Source: Vespula vulgaris (taxonomy: Eukaryota > Arthropoda > Insecta > Hymenoptera > Vespidae). From it: a stretch of 64,000 bases of DNA. The stretch's first letter is position 1. The number at the start of each line of letters is the position of its first letter. Under the pieces are notes generated by a model, which did no database searches, was not told the DNA's origin, and worked only from the letters and a program-made list of their open reading frames with translations. The DNA lies in the NCBI RefSeq assembly GCF_905475345.1, contig NC_066598.1, positions 2,243,501-2,307,500 on the forward strand, written 5' to 3'. The position numbers and the translations under genes are program-made. Positions 11,244 through 23,340 of the stretch are shown in pieces.

Positions 11244-12934
11244 ATTGGAACGTTAATTCTACGTATTTCTTTATTTCCTTTTTTCCTTTTGTTTTCTTTT
11301 TCCTTTCTTTTTCTCTTTCTCTAATATTCTTCAAAACGATCATAAACGATGTATCGGTATTAAGTAATCATCTAGATTACTTATCTATCATCGATATCCA
11401 TTCCTCGTTCAATACGTTGAAAAGACTTTCTAATCCGATTAGGAACGACGTGCTGCTAATATAGAAACTCAACGAGTTTAGGTACATATGTAGGTATCTA
11501 CGGAAGAACCCAAAGGAATCTTCTTCAAGATGAAACAGGCGTGCCTTGGTTTTTAGATCGGTATACGAACGTCGACGAGAGCTGCTTTGACGTTAAGGCT
11601 GTGCCACGCTTCGTTGACCTGCCCTTTATAGGTCAGCGATTGCTGCCTTGATGTGAGCGAGAAATAAAGAGAAATAAAGATGAAGGTGAAGACTATACTG
11701 TTCGTTATAGTAATCTCTTTTTTATTAGAATATGTTTTATCGATACATTATATCTAATTTTACAGATTCACCTAGATATTCGGAGTAATGATATAATAGT
11801 AATGAATTATTAATGAAATTGGATAGCCAGTGAAGATATAAAAATGAAAATAATGATGTTATTAAGTCAGAGGTGAAGGAACTTGTCCGCTGAGTTACGA
11901 AGAAGTAGCGAATGGATTCTCTCTTTGAGAATCGACAGAAGCCAATTCGAGGTCTCGAGGTCAGGTCGTCTACGAAGGAAACTCCCTCCGTTCGTTCTCC
12001 TTTGCACCGTGACTGCGAAGGCGAAATCACGAATATTCTCGTTGCGCAACTTGAGCCAGCATATGCATACGTATAAACGTATAAACGTACATACATACAT
12101 ATATACGTATGTATGTATATATGTGTTATATATACGTGTTGCGAAGAGAGAAAAGTAGAGAGGGGACATTGGGGGAGATTATCTTCAAGAAAGGTACACC
12201 TCCTAGGTCGTGGAAAGAAAAGTCTCGAGGACAGGTCGCGTGGGAAAGGTCTAACTTCCTTTAACAGCAACATTTTTTCTTCTTTTGTTGAAAAATTAGA
12301 TAGGTAACTCTTTATCTCTTGACATTTTCTTATACCATCTTTTTTAATAATTATCCTAATAATTTAGCGTGAAAAGTTAGATATAATTTTAATTAGTAGA
12401 TATCTTATCGTTTCATACGATTATTTTTAAAAATCTATCATATAATTGGACATTTTTCTTTTTAGGACAAAGAAAAGGATAATACATATTTTTATAAACT
12501 ACTTCTAATTTCTAAACGTTCAGAGTTATTTAACATCGAGGAATTCTTTCGTAGACAAATGTTGAAGAGTCGTAGAAGAGGAATAAAAGAATTCTTGTGA
12601 ATTCGAGAGAAGCAGAACTGCAAAATCATCCGTATTAGCATGCAAAAGACAGAGTCGAATTCTCTACCAGATATTTTCTTCTTTCTTTATCGAGGGTGTC
12701 GTCCTTCGAATCCCGAAGGACAACTGGTCTCATCCAAAAATCTTTTTGTTACTTTGAACAGGTTACAATTCTATAGCAAATATATAACGTTTTGTATAGA
12801 TATTGTCAGACATTTAGATATTTACTTATTTATCCTAGAACGATGATGAAAATCCTTGCTAATGCAAAGGATCATTGTTGCCGAAACTCTTTTTCCTTGG
12901 CAACGAACCAAAATGAAGAAGTCGAGTGGGTCAG

Positions 12935-13122
12935 TGGGTCGACGTCACGTTAATTACGAGGAATTCAACTCGCCTCTCGAATCTCCCCACACTCCACCAT
13001 CGTCATCACCATCACCATCAGCACCAATACCACCACACCCTTTACTGGCCTTCTCATTACCTTTTCCGTCGTGCGGAATACTTGGGATTCGCGGAAGATA
13101 CCGACGGAACCATGACAGAATC
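12935..13122 (+). other. Candidate coding exon with two plausible frames
   Basis: After GGGTCAG at 12928-12934, the frame starting TGG reads WVDVTLITRNSTRLSNLPTL, a His-rich stretch from a CAT/CAC repeat, then LYWPSHYLFRRAEYLGFAED and TDGTMTES. It reaches a donor-like TC|GTGAGA at 13122/13123, or a TGA at 13124-13126. The overlapping frame reads GRRHVNYEEFNSPLESPHTP and is also protein-like; it would fit the exit phase 1 of the exon at 130-334. The acceptor lacks a good pyrimidine tract. The segment is clearly richer in G+C than its flanks. Confidence 0.3.
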
Positions 13123-15682
13123 GTGAGACATCTTTGAAGCGTGACACTAAACTTTTAACACTGGTACTTTTCGTCTGTCAGAATGAAATTAACTTCCGGT
13201 ATACCGTTATTAAGCTATACCGTTCATTGTTGTTAACGATGGATCTTTTATCTTTCTCTCTTGTTCTATCAAATAAGAAAATGAGGAGATAGCGTTTCTT
13301 TTGATTGCTTCAGTCACGCTAGGTTGACGATGAAGATGAAAGATTTTTTTTCTTTTTTTTGGCTGTTCATTCTTTTTCGATCATCATGGTTAGTGTCTTC
13401 AAACTGTATATTCTAGGTAAGATATATATATATATATATTGATCAATTGGAAATTGGTTGCATTTCTTGTTGTTTTTTTTTGTATACATTTCTTCTTATA
13501 TGAAAAAAAGAAATCAATTTGCGATTGATTATATTACGCATTAATAGATTTATAATATATTTATATAATCAATTTGTATTTATATTTGTACATACATATA
13601 TTTCTAAATTTTAGTGGATTAAAGGGAAGAAATTAAGAAGAAAGGATTCACACAGACTATTCTATTTATAGTTAGAGCTATCGTAGAAAACCGGTCTTAA
13701 AGTGGAAATTGTGATATTAGGTAATAAAGTCTCCTCTATCCAGCGGACGACACGAAATTATCCCCTTAGACTTCCGGCGCAGTACAAGTAGTACCGTTCC
13801 TAAGGTATTCCAGACGATCTTGTAAAATGTTCGCAGGAATTCACTAGACTATCTCGTATGTACGTACGAGTCACGCGACCGCGATAAAGATTAAATTGTG
13901 GAAACTTTTAGTTGGGAATTTCAAGAGAACGTTCCCATCCTGCCACGTCACCACCACTGTAAGTACCTACTTACTTATTTCCTCTTCTTTTTTCTTTTTC
14001 ACTGTGAAATCGGTATTTCTTTTTTTTTTTTCACATGATAAATTTTTCTTAGCGTATTTCGAACTTTGGACGATTAAAGTTAAACTTACTTTTAGAAGAA
14101 TATTTCTCAACATTTTCTTGCGTACGATTGTTATTTTAATACGTTTGTAATACTTTTTGTAAGTACTCTTTTATGTACTGTAAATGTAAGATTTGTTTGA
14201 CAGTCAATACTCAACTCTTCCTTGAACAGTTTCTTGAAATTTAGTTAGGAATTTGTTAAGTACTATTCTCTCTTGACGTGACCTTGCTCTTTGTCCACGT
14301 TCCAAGAAGCTTCGATAATTTTCAATCCAGGTATTGGAATCGTAGGTAGAGAGACTCGGGTTAAAGAATTTGAAAAAAAAAAAGAATTGCATAGACTACT
14401 CCGTGATTCTTAGGTGCGAGAAGAGAAAAAGCATTGGCAGCTTTCTAAGAATGCTTTCCGTGGTGATTCGAAAGTTTTATGTAAATAAGAGAGGCGAGGT
14501 CCTCGACGTCGAGACGTAAAACAGTGTACTTAAGAGGCGTCTTGACATTTTAAATAAAAACTTTCTTATAATTATCAGTTCTTGTTTCCATTGAAATGAT
14601 TTCTGTGACTTTTAATTATTCAGAAGAGAGAAAGTGATTTTTCTTTGAATGTCTCTATTTATTAACATATTTATTATATCTATATTGTATATTAAATATC
14701 ATATGCAGTATTAAACGTATAAATGATTATTTTAATTTGAAATGTATAAATGAATAGTTAACAATTGTCGATATTTAATGGATGATAATATTGTATATAT
14801 ATATATATAGTAATTATAATAAATATTTATAATCAATAACTTGAATAAAAATATTGCGATTGTTTGATAATTCATTAATGTTTCAGAGATATTGTAATGA
14901 TCATCCAACACATATAAAAAAATCATAAAAGGTGCATTGTCCTATGATGCATGCAAGCATTGAAATTTCCAGCTCGTAGAATAACGGGAGACACAAACGC
15001 ATGGCGAAGCAATGATCTCTGGTATTCGCTTTGCTGGCAAATGCGTCGTTCACTTTTACTAACGCGGTCAAGCTAAATGCTTCTACGATTATTTTGTAAC
15101 AGGTGCCTTATTACTCACATTTATAAAAAAATTACCTATTTGTAAAATAACAATTTTATCTGCCAACAACGATTTCTTTTCCAGCTGTAAAACCCAGTGA
15201 AAGGAGAATCTTAAAGAATATAGCAACGTATAGCAACATTTATGATCATGAAAATATTTATTGCAATTTTTACATTGTCAAAAAAGTTGTTGAATTTTCA
15301 AAACGAATTCGGATACTTGGCTGATTCATTCTCTCGAATATGTTTACATTTAAAGAACAGTTGATCGCACACGTTCGTAGTTTAAATTCCAAGGAGAAGA
15401 AATGAGAGAGGGGAGGAAGAAAAAGCAAGAAAAATTCTTTCCCGTACACAGATTGAGAGCATGGCAGTTCACTTCCGACACGTAGTGAGTAGTATCCGCT
15501 TTTCCGTCACGTAGTTTCTGCCTTTAGATAGTCACGAGGTCAGGACTTGTAGTGACTTGTCGTGACTATTGATGGCAACCTGCGAGCATTGACCATCGAT
15601 CAGGCTAACTATCAATCATTAAAATGACTTTAAAATATTTTTTAAACTGAACAAAAAAGATATTTTAAGTATATATGTCTGT

Positions 15683-15727
15683 ACCCACCCACCCACCCAC
15701 ACACACACACACACACATATTTACAGG

Positions 15728-15753
<26 letters not shown>
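15683..15753. repeat. Compound (ACCC)n-(AC)n-(GA)n repeat
   Basis: ACCC units pass into AC dinucleotides and, after a short gap, into an AG run. Confidence 0.9.
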
Positions 15754-15759
<6 letters not shown>

Positions 15760-17854
15760 ATTTCTAACAGTATTTATTTTTAGGTATATAGCTATATAGC
15801 ATGCGTTGGACGCATTCAAGGTCGACCAAGAGAACTGGAGCATGTTACGAGGACTTCTGATAAGCGCTGCAAACTTGCCATAATTATTCGAGGCCGTTTC
15901 TTTACTTGCTTGTTGAAAAGAAAGCTTGTTTTAATCGTATATGAACATAAAGATAATTTGACGAGATTATTAATAATTGTTTCTTTTTCTTTTCTTTTTT
16001 TTTTTTTATTTCTTGAGATTTTAGAAATGCTCATAACTCATCGAAATTTGTAAATCAATGGAGTATCTAGTTATTTATATTGTTTATTGTTTCTAGGCTA
16101 TTATTTCGAGTAATTTCACGCAGTTTAAAGAGCCACGGTCATGGGAAATAGCAACGATTATCTTATCGATCGATCGTGATCAGAAAGAACGATGAATCCT
16201 CTCGACTTCTTTTTTTCCAGCTCTTACGGTTTCATGATTGTGATTCAACGATGTAACAAATCGACGGAAGTAGCATTAATTGGTATAGTCTTTTTTAAAG
16301 TAGTTACTTTACGTATTTTAATGATACATATTTTTTCTTATCATATACACGTTTAATTTCCTTTTTAGACTTTAGAAGATACCTTTTAAACGAGATTCGT
16401 CGAGTCTTGGTATTTAATCAGAAAGTGTATACGTATAAAAAGACCTCGTGAGCTTTGTCAGAGCCCCTATAACGAGTTGCTATAGGTTTCAACATTTTCA
16501 ACAAACATTCCATGATAATATTTTTATCAACAAGATTATTTGGTCTATTTTAATATAGAAAGCTTGGATGATTAATTTAAAAAAAAAAAGAAAAAAAAAG
16601 AAAAGAGAAAAGGATTTTATCTCTATGGTATTCGTATCAAAAAGATAAGTAGTATCTTTTTTTTTTATGCAAAGTTTGGATCATCAATTAAAAATTTTTA
16701 TGTATAATTTATTGACTGAACTTGAATAATGTTCGATTTCTTTTTTGTTTCATTTCTCTTTTCTATTTTTTTGTGTGTATTTAACTAGCAATAGATAAAG
16801 TCATCTACCAATCTGTTTGCCAAGAGAGAATGTAATTACAACGGTAATCGAATTGCTGAATTTCATTAAGAGCCTCTTACACACCGTGCGAATTACATTA
16901 CATTACTTACTCGTTGCTAACCGAGGAATTCTATAGAGGTTCTTGGTACCGTTTTCATACGTCACCGTAACGGTCACCCGGTATGCAGACGTTCTCCAAG
17001 AGTGTGCGTAACGTTCCAAGCGATTGCAAACTTCGTCAAGAGGAAAAACGAGAGAGAACGACGACGATTCGATCGTGTCGGTTTCGGTCTTCTGATTTTT
17101 ACGAAATTCAACTGCATCTTGAGATATTACTCTTTGCTTTACATCGTGTTACGCGATGAAGAAAGAATCGCGTAATATCTTTCCTCGTCGACAGATAGAA
17201 AGAGAATTCGTTATAATCTACGAGTTGACATCAAAATCCGTTCGATCTTTCCAAAAATATTGCATCTGAATTAAGAGAAACATTTTTGCATGATTGCACG
17301 TAGTAATCGACAACTTTTTCTTTACTCGATATTAATTAATTTAGAAATCGTTTCTTTTCAAAATGAAAGTAAAAGTAAAATTTCAGTAGAATATGAATTA
17401 TATATATACTTAGATATATATTATATTATATTCATATAGTAATATATAATATATTTATAAGCAATTATTACTATAAATTAAAAACATCATAGTAGTTATT
17501 GTTATATAAGATAATCAAATATTACATACTATATCTATATAGATATTTGTGTTTGTAATAGTTGATCGATCATTGGAATGTCCGGTGGCAAAAGAAAACG
17601 GTGCATCGAGATCGTGTTACGTTCGGCCACACCACCAAGAATGACTTTCTATTCATTTGCTATTCGTGTAAGAGACTGGATATATCAAACAATGCAAAGT
17701 GGTCACTTCCTGCTCTGCTAACCGCGAAAGTAATTTACTATTCGAGCGGGTACACGGTTACCCCGTAATCCACAAAAAGAGGCATGTAAATCATTCTTCT
17801 GGAAAAAGTTTCGAAAATTTACACAAACATTCTTCTTCTTTCATTTAAAATAAG

Positions 17855-17858
<4 letters not shown>

Positions 17859-17909
<51 letters not shown>
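17859..17909. repeat. (GA)n microsatellite
   Basis: About 50 bases of uninterrupted GA on the plus strand. Confidence 0.95.
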
Positions 17910-17911
<2 letters not shown>

Positions 17912-18884
17912 AAAGAGAATTAGTAAATAGAAAGTTTTAGGAAAATTCTTGACATAGTTAATTATCTAATCGTTAGCCATAGGGACCTCTGATGTTTCTT
18001 AGAATTCAGAGAAATCGAGTCTGTTGAATTAATTATTTCCAATTAATTTCATTCGTTGTTTCATAACTTTTTTATTAAACTTTAAAAAGTTTTCAAACAA
18101 ATTATTTTCACCGAACGAACACGATTCTCAATTTACTCGTCATTATAATTTGATCGCATTCACTGTTCAAATACATTAAAATAAATTATTCTTTTTCCTT
18201 TAAAATAGTTTTATTATCATGGAGAGATCACGTTAAAATGCATCGCGTCAATTCGTGCACCAAAAACATGCGAAAGTAAGAAGAATTTCGTAGAGAAAGT
18301 AGTCGACATTAAATATTTATTTCGACCAATGTTTTGGATTTCTTCTTAAGAATATTTATCCACGTAAATTTTGAAACTCTTTCTCTCTCTTTCTCTTTGT
18401 ATTTCGTGAGAAGAATTATCGAATGATTTCTTCATCGAATAAATAAATTTATCGAAGCGCTTGAAATCAGAATAAAAAGGAGAAAATCGAAGAGAGCAAA
18501 TTCACTTGTTATTAAAATTATTATTGTTACTGTTATTGTCGTTATTACAGTTTGCTGTTATTATTATTATTATCGTTAGTCTGGCATCTGGCGCATAACA
18601 ATATAATACGTATCTGTAGTTCACGTTAATTATCAACAATGATCTCTCATTAACGAGAGCTTCCTCATTTGATATAACGAGGATAACGCTTGATCGTCAT
18701 AAAAATATTTTAATTCGATCTTTTCTATTCAAGATCCTGTGTTATTTAACTTCGTTATTTCAAAAGAACATAACGATTAACAATTTTCCATTTGTTTATA
18801 GATCAGAATAAATGTGAAATCTTTTCATCTTTTAAATGTAGAAGGAACGATCAAAAACAAAAAAAAAATCTTCAACGTGCTAAT

Positions 18885-18913
18885 TCGATCGATCGATCGA
18901 TCGATCGATCGAT
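18885..18913. repeat. (CGAT)n tetranucleotide repeat
   Basis: Seven or so tandem TCGA/CGAT units. Each unit is self-complementary, so the tract can fold on itself. It lies about 60 bases beyond the stop codon of the PTB gene ending at 18971. Confidence 0.95.
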
Positions 18914-18970
18914 AAAGTAGAGAAAAAAAAGACATCGTTAATTAACGATCGTTAATGTTAATCGACTTTG

Positions 18971-20855
18971 TCAGTAAGGATGTAACGCAGCTAATCCAAG
19001 TCTGGGTGGCTCTGCATAGCTGTGACGATATCTACCGGGTGTCGGGACAATTTCTAATGGTGGTCTGGCACTTTCACGATCGAGTCCAGGATATCTCTCA
19101 TGTTCTGATAATTCCTGATAAGTCGTTGCCCTTGCACGAACTTTTTCACGTAATTCTCGTGTGTATGCTCGATCTCGAAAGTCTCGTGACTGAAAGGATT
19201 AATCAAAAATTAATTAATATTTACGGTGTAAGTATGTATGCATGTATGTAAGTCAATTTAATTAATAATAACAATGATTTTCGATTTTTTTCATTTAAGT
19301 TCAATCATTGATAATGACTAGATGATAATAATAACACATATATTTTTTTTTAACAAACTAATGAAAATTTATACTTCCATTTAATAATTTTTTCTATTTT
19401 CTAATTCTATGACTTCTTTTTTTTTCATAGATACTTATAATTATATCATAGATTATAAAACAATTGGATCATCATTGTCTCGATCATTGCCTAATACCAA
19501 TTGTTTTGTTTTTCAGATGAAAATGAAAAAGATTAGAAAGAACTCTCTCACTTCTCGAGGATCGATAGAATTCCTTTGATCGCGAAACTCTCTCCCAACA
19601 ACTGGATTTTCATAAAAGCTTCTTGGCCGTGGCCTAGTGGTAGTTTCCGATTCAGACGGTTGTTCTATTCCATAATGATGAGTTCTAGGTCTTGGTCTCG
19701 CTCGGTAAGCAAGTTCATTCTCTCGGTCAAGCTCGGTATGACTTCGTCTGATCTGTTGATGATCGTGCGCAGGCGATGAGTTCACGTTAGTTTGATGCGA
19801 ACGAATAGATCGATCCTCGTGAACTTGTCTAGATGATTCCACCCTGTAAGATCAAATAGGAAAAATAATTACCAGTTGGATCATGATTCAGAGGTAAGAG
19901 AAATCTCTGACTTAGATGTGAAGTTTAGAAATGTCAGAGGAGAATCAAGAGGGGAAAACTAAACCAAACCAAATACGATGAGAATGAAAATGACTACGTG
20001 ACACATCTCAAGAACTTTTACCTAAGAAGACTTAAATCAACCCGTTTCCAAGGGAATCTGGTTTGTCCTGGAGAAACGGCGACCTTTCACCAGGCCAGTT
20101 TACTTTTAAAATCTTACTTTCCTTCGATCAACATCAAGTTGAATATAAATATGTTGTTATTTATTATCGTAGGAATTTTACCTGTGGACATGATGATGAC
20201 CATCGGACTCTCTCTGCCTTGAGAGGACTGGTCTTGCAATAGCTTCCCTCTCCATGGCCCTGAACATTTCTTTAGCATCTTGGAACCTCTCTCTTGGACT
20301 TGTCACTTCTCCGGGATTTACTTTTGGCTGATATTGAGGACTCGGAGATCTTTGTCTCAGTTCTGGCGCCCTACGATTCCTATTACAACCTGGTGAGACG
20401 CCTCTCGTTGGTTGTTGCTGAATTGGATGTCTTTCTGGACTTCTAGGTAGCCTTGGTAGTGTCAAGCTCGAACCAGTCGTCTCCACGTCCGGGAAATAAT
20501 GACTTTCCTCTGTACCAGCACCCCAATCGTCGTCTGTAAAATAATTAATATCAATATATTCCTCCTGTAATAGTAAAACAACGACTTGAACATTTGAGGT
20601 CAACCTCAAATGGAAAGATGAAGAAAAAGTAATGTGAAAAGATCGTAAACGAATCTTTCCTCTGAGGTATTAGAAACTCTTTGGGTACACATACACATCG
20701 AGAAGAGGCATGATATAAACGTTCCTAGATAAAATCTCTAGCATCTCGGTCAGTAAGGTGACTCGAGAAAACGCGAGTCAAGGCAAATCGGTCGTGCAGA
20801 ATTCTGTAGAGAAGAATTCGAGAGAGGTCACGAAGAGATTTAAAGTACAGGGAAT

Positions 20856-20920
<65 letters not shown>

Positions 20921-21455
20921 TAAAGACGACGATGTCTTCTTCTTCTTCTTCTTCTTCTTCTTCCTTTTCTTCTTTTTCTTCTTTTTCTTCTTCTTCCTCT
21001 TCTGCTTCTTCTTCTTCTTCTTCTTCTTCAAGTTTCTCAATAAGACACGAAGAAGGCTAAAGAAAGCCTCAGGCTATGGGCCGAGAATGCGGAACTTCAT
21101 GTTTGGCCTCCCACGAGCTCGATTTACGTACGAATTTTCTTGGATTCCACATTAGTCCTGGTCAACATTATAGGAAAGGATAGTGTATCATAGTTATTAT
21201 GGTCTTCACCATCATCATTATCATCATCATCATCATCATGATCATCGTCGTCATCGTCATCGTCGTCATCCTCGTCGTCGACGTTGTCCTCATCGTCGTC
21301 GTAGTCCTCATCGTTAGATGTATCGTAATCGTCTTCTCTTCTGGTCATTACTATCATCGTCTGCCAACGACCTCGCTTCTTTCTTCATACCGTCTCGTCT
21401 TTCTCTCGAACGCACCTCAAAACCACTCTTTTGCGCAATAATCTCTAGCATAGAG

Positions 21456-21500
<45 letters not shown>

Positions 21501-23309
21501 AAGAGTTGGAGTGCCGTTACCGTACTAAGTTCTTAGTGTTAAAGGTTGTTGAGTCGATTGACTAACATCTTCTCAATATCAGGATGAAACTAGGATAAGT
21601 GTTGTATGTTTTCATCTTGGCTTTATATAAATTTAATTTACATTCCTTTCTTTGAATTAAGTAGAATGATTTGTTACAGGTATATATACATAAGTGTAGT
21701 GAAAGGAAAGGAAAAAGGAAGGAAAAGCAAACGTTATTAAAAATTGATCTAATCAGAAATAATGAAAATAATTCATCATTGCTCTGACGTAATTATTTTA
21801 GTAAATATATTTTCTTTTCTTTTTTATAATTAATCTGCCGTAATAAGGATTACTTTTTTTTCTCTTTTTTTTTTTTATTGTTAATTTATTCCTTAACTTT
21901 TTTGCAAGCAATACATGAGCAAGTGTTTCTCTTTCGAAGGAGAAGAACGGTACTGGAATAGTAATGCGGAATCGATTTCACGGCGAGCTACCTCCGTGCG
22001 ACGTAATAATTTAATCGAGGTGCCTTCTGAGCGGGACAATTCCTCGCATGGAATCTAGGTAACGATGGTTTCACGCGACTTACCTATTACGTATCCACCG
22101 ATACGTACGCAAATTGCCTGTATAATTTATGCGAGTCGAGAAGTATACCAGTCGAGTATACTGATCTAGAATCATGATTTGTATTCAATTAATAGGAGAG
22201 AAAAGAAGAATAGTTGACATTGGAAAGCTCTGATCGACATCAATTGAAAAAGAGAGCAATTTTTATCATAAAAAGAAAAAGAGAAAAAAAAAAGAGAAAG
22301 AGACATAGAAAAAATGATGAGCCTAAAAGTTCAGAAATAATCCAGCAAAATATTGAAAAATCCTTTGAACATATTTCGTTACTCCTTAGAAATCCAGAAA
22401 TCTTATTATGAATGAAATTTAACATAATGGACTTAACGAACAAACGAAATTAACAATGAGAGATTTCTTTGAATATTTTCCATGATCAGATCTCATTAAC
22501 GAGGAACCCAGAAATCTCATCATGAGTGGAATCAAACAATGACCTTGAACGTTCACAATCAAAACAGGTAAAAAAAAGATAGATACGAGTTGAATAATTT
22601 GTTGAATCTTTTTATCGTCATATTCAAGCGTGGATTAAGGATGAACATATGTTTCAGGTCAATAAAAAGGAATTAAGAGATATGTGAACGTCGATGAAAT
22701 ATAGATAGGATAAGTTTCGGAGATTTAACATGTGACGTCTGTAGTATAATCGATAGCACGAGTCAATCCAAAGCTGGTTGGTTTTTGCGGTCGAGTAAAA
22801 GCCCTGGAATCGAGATACATGTGCCCGTAGGCTGGTACCTGTCGCTGACACGACGTCCTAACGGTACACCTTCCACTGTAACAGGTGCCCAAGCTTGGTG
22901 GTGCTCTCTCTCTCTCTCTCTCTCTCTCTCCTTCTTTTTCTTTTCATCTCGCTCCATCACACGTACATACTTAAACACCGAAGTATATCCGATGTTAAGT
23001 GCTCTTTTTTTTACCTTTTTTTCTCTTTATCATCGAAGCGATATAGGTCAGTCGTCCGTTAAAAAACGTGTTTGAAAAAGAAAAGAAAGAGAAAAGGAAA
23101 TCGTCCGTCTCTTTTAATTTTCATCTCGTTCATATCTATATTACTCGTTTTCATTATTCAGAGTCATTAATTAACAGGAACGATTCGATTCGTTTCTTAT
23201 TTTTTTCATTAGAATTTGAATTATAATAAACTTATCAATTTTCTAGACACGTCGCGTTAAAACTGAAAAGGATATCGCACCGTTCATTTCCGTTAGAATG
23301 TCGATTCGA

Positions 23310-23340
<31 letters not shown>

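Larger units (their letters stand above)
11244..18884. other. Non-coding interval with microsatellites
   Basis: No supported gene apart from the candidate exon at 12935-13122. The interval has T-rich tracts, a compound repeat at 15683-15753 and a long GA run at 17859-17909. A few more complex islands (about 11560-11660, 11880-12060, 13730-13870, 15440-15600, 16860-17060) could be regulatory, but show no coding signature. Confidence 0.45.

Noticed and set aside
21124..21357. Minus-strand acidic poly-Asp open frame
   Set aside because: It is a CAT/CGT trinucleotide repeat inside an intron, not a coding exon.
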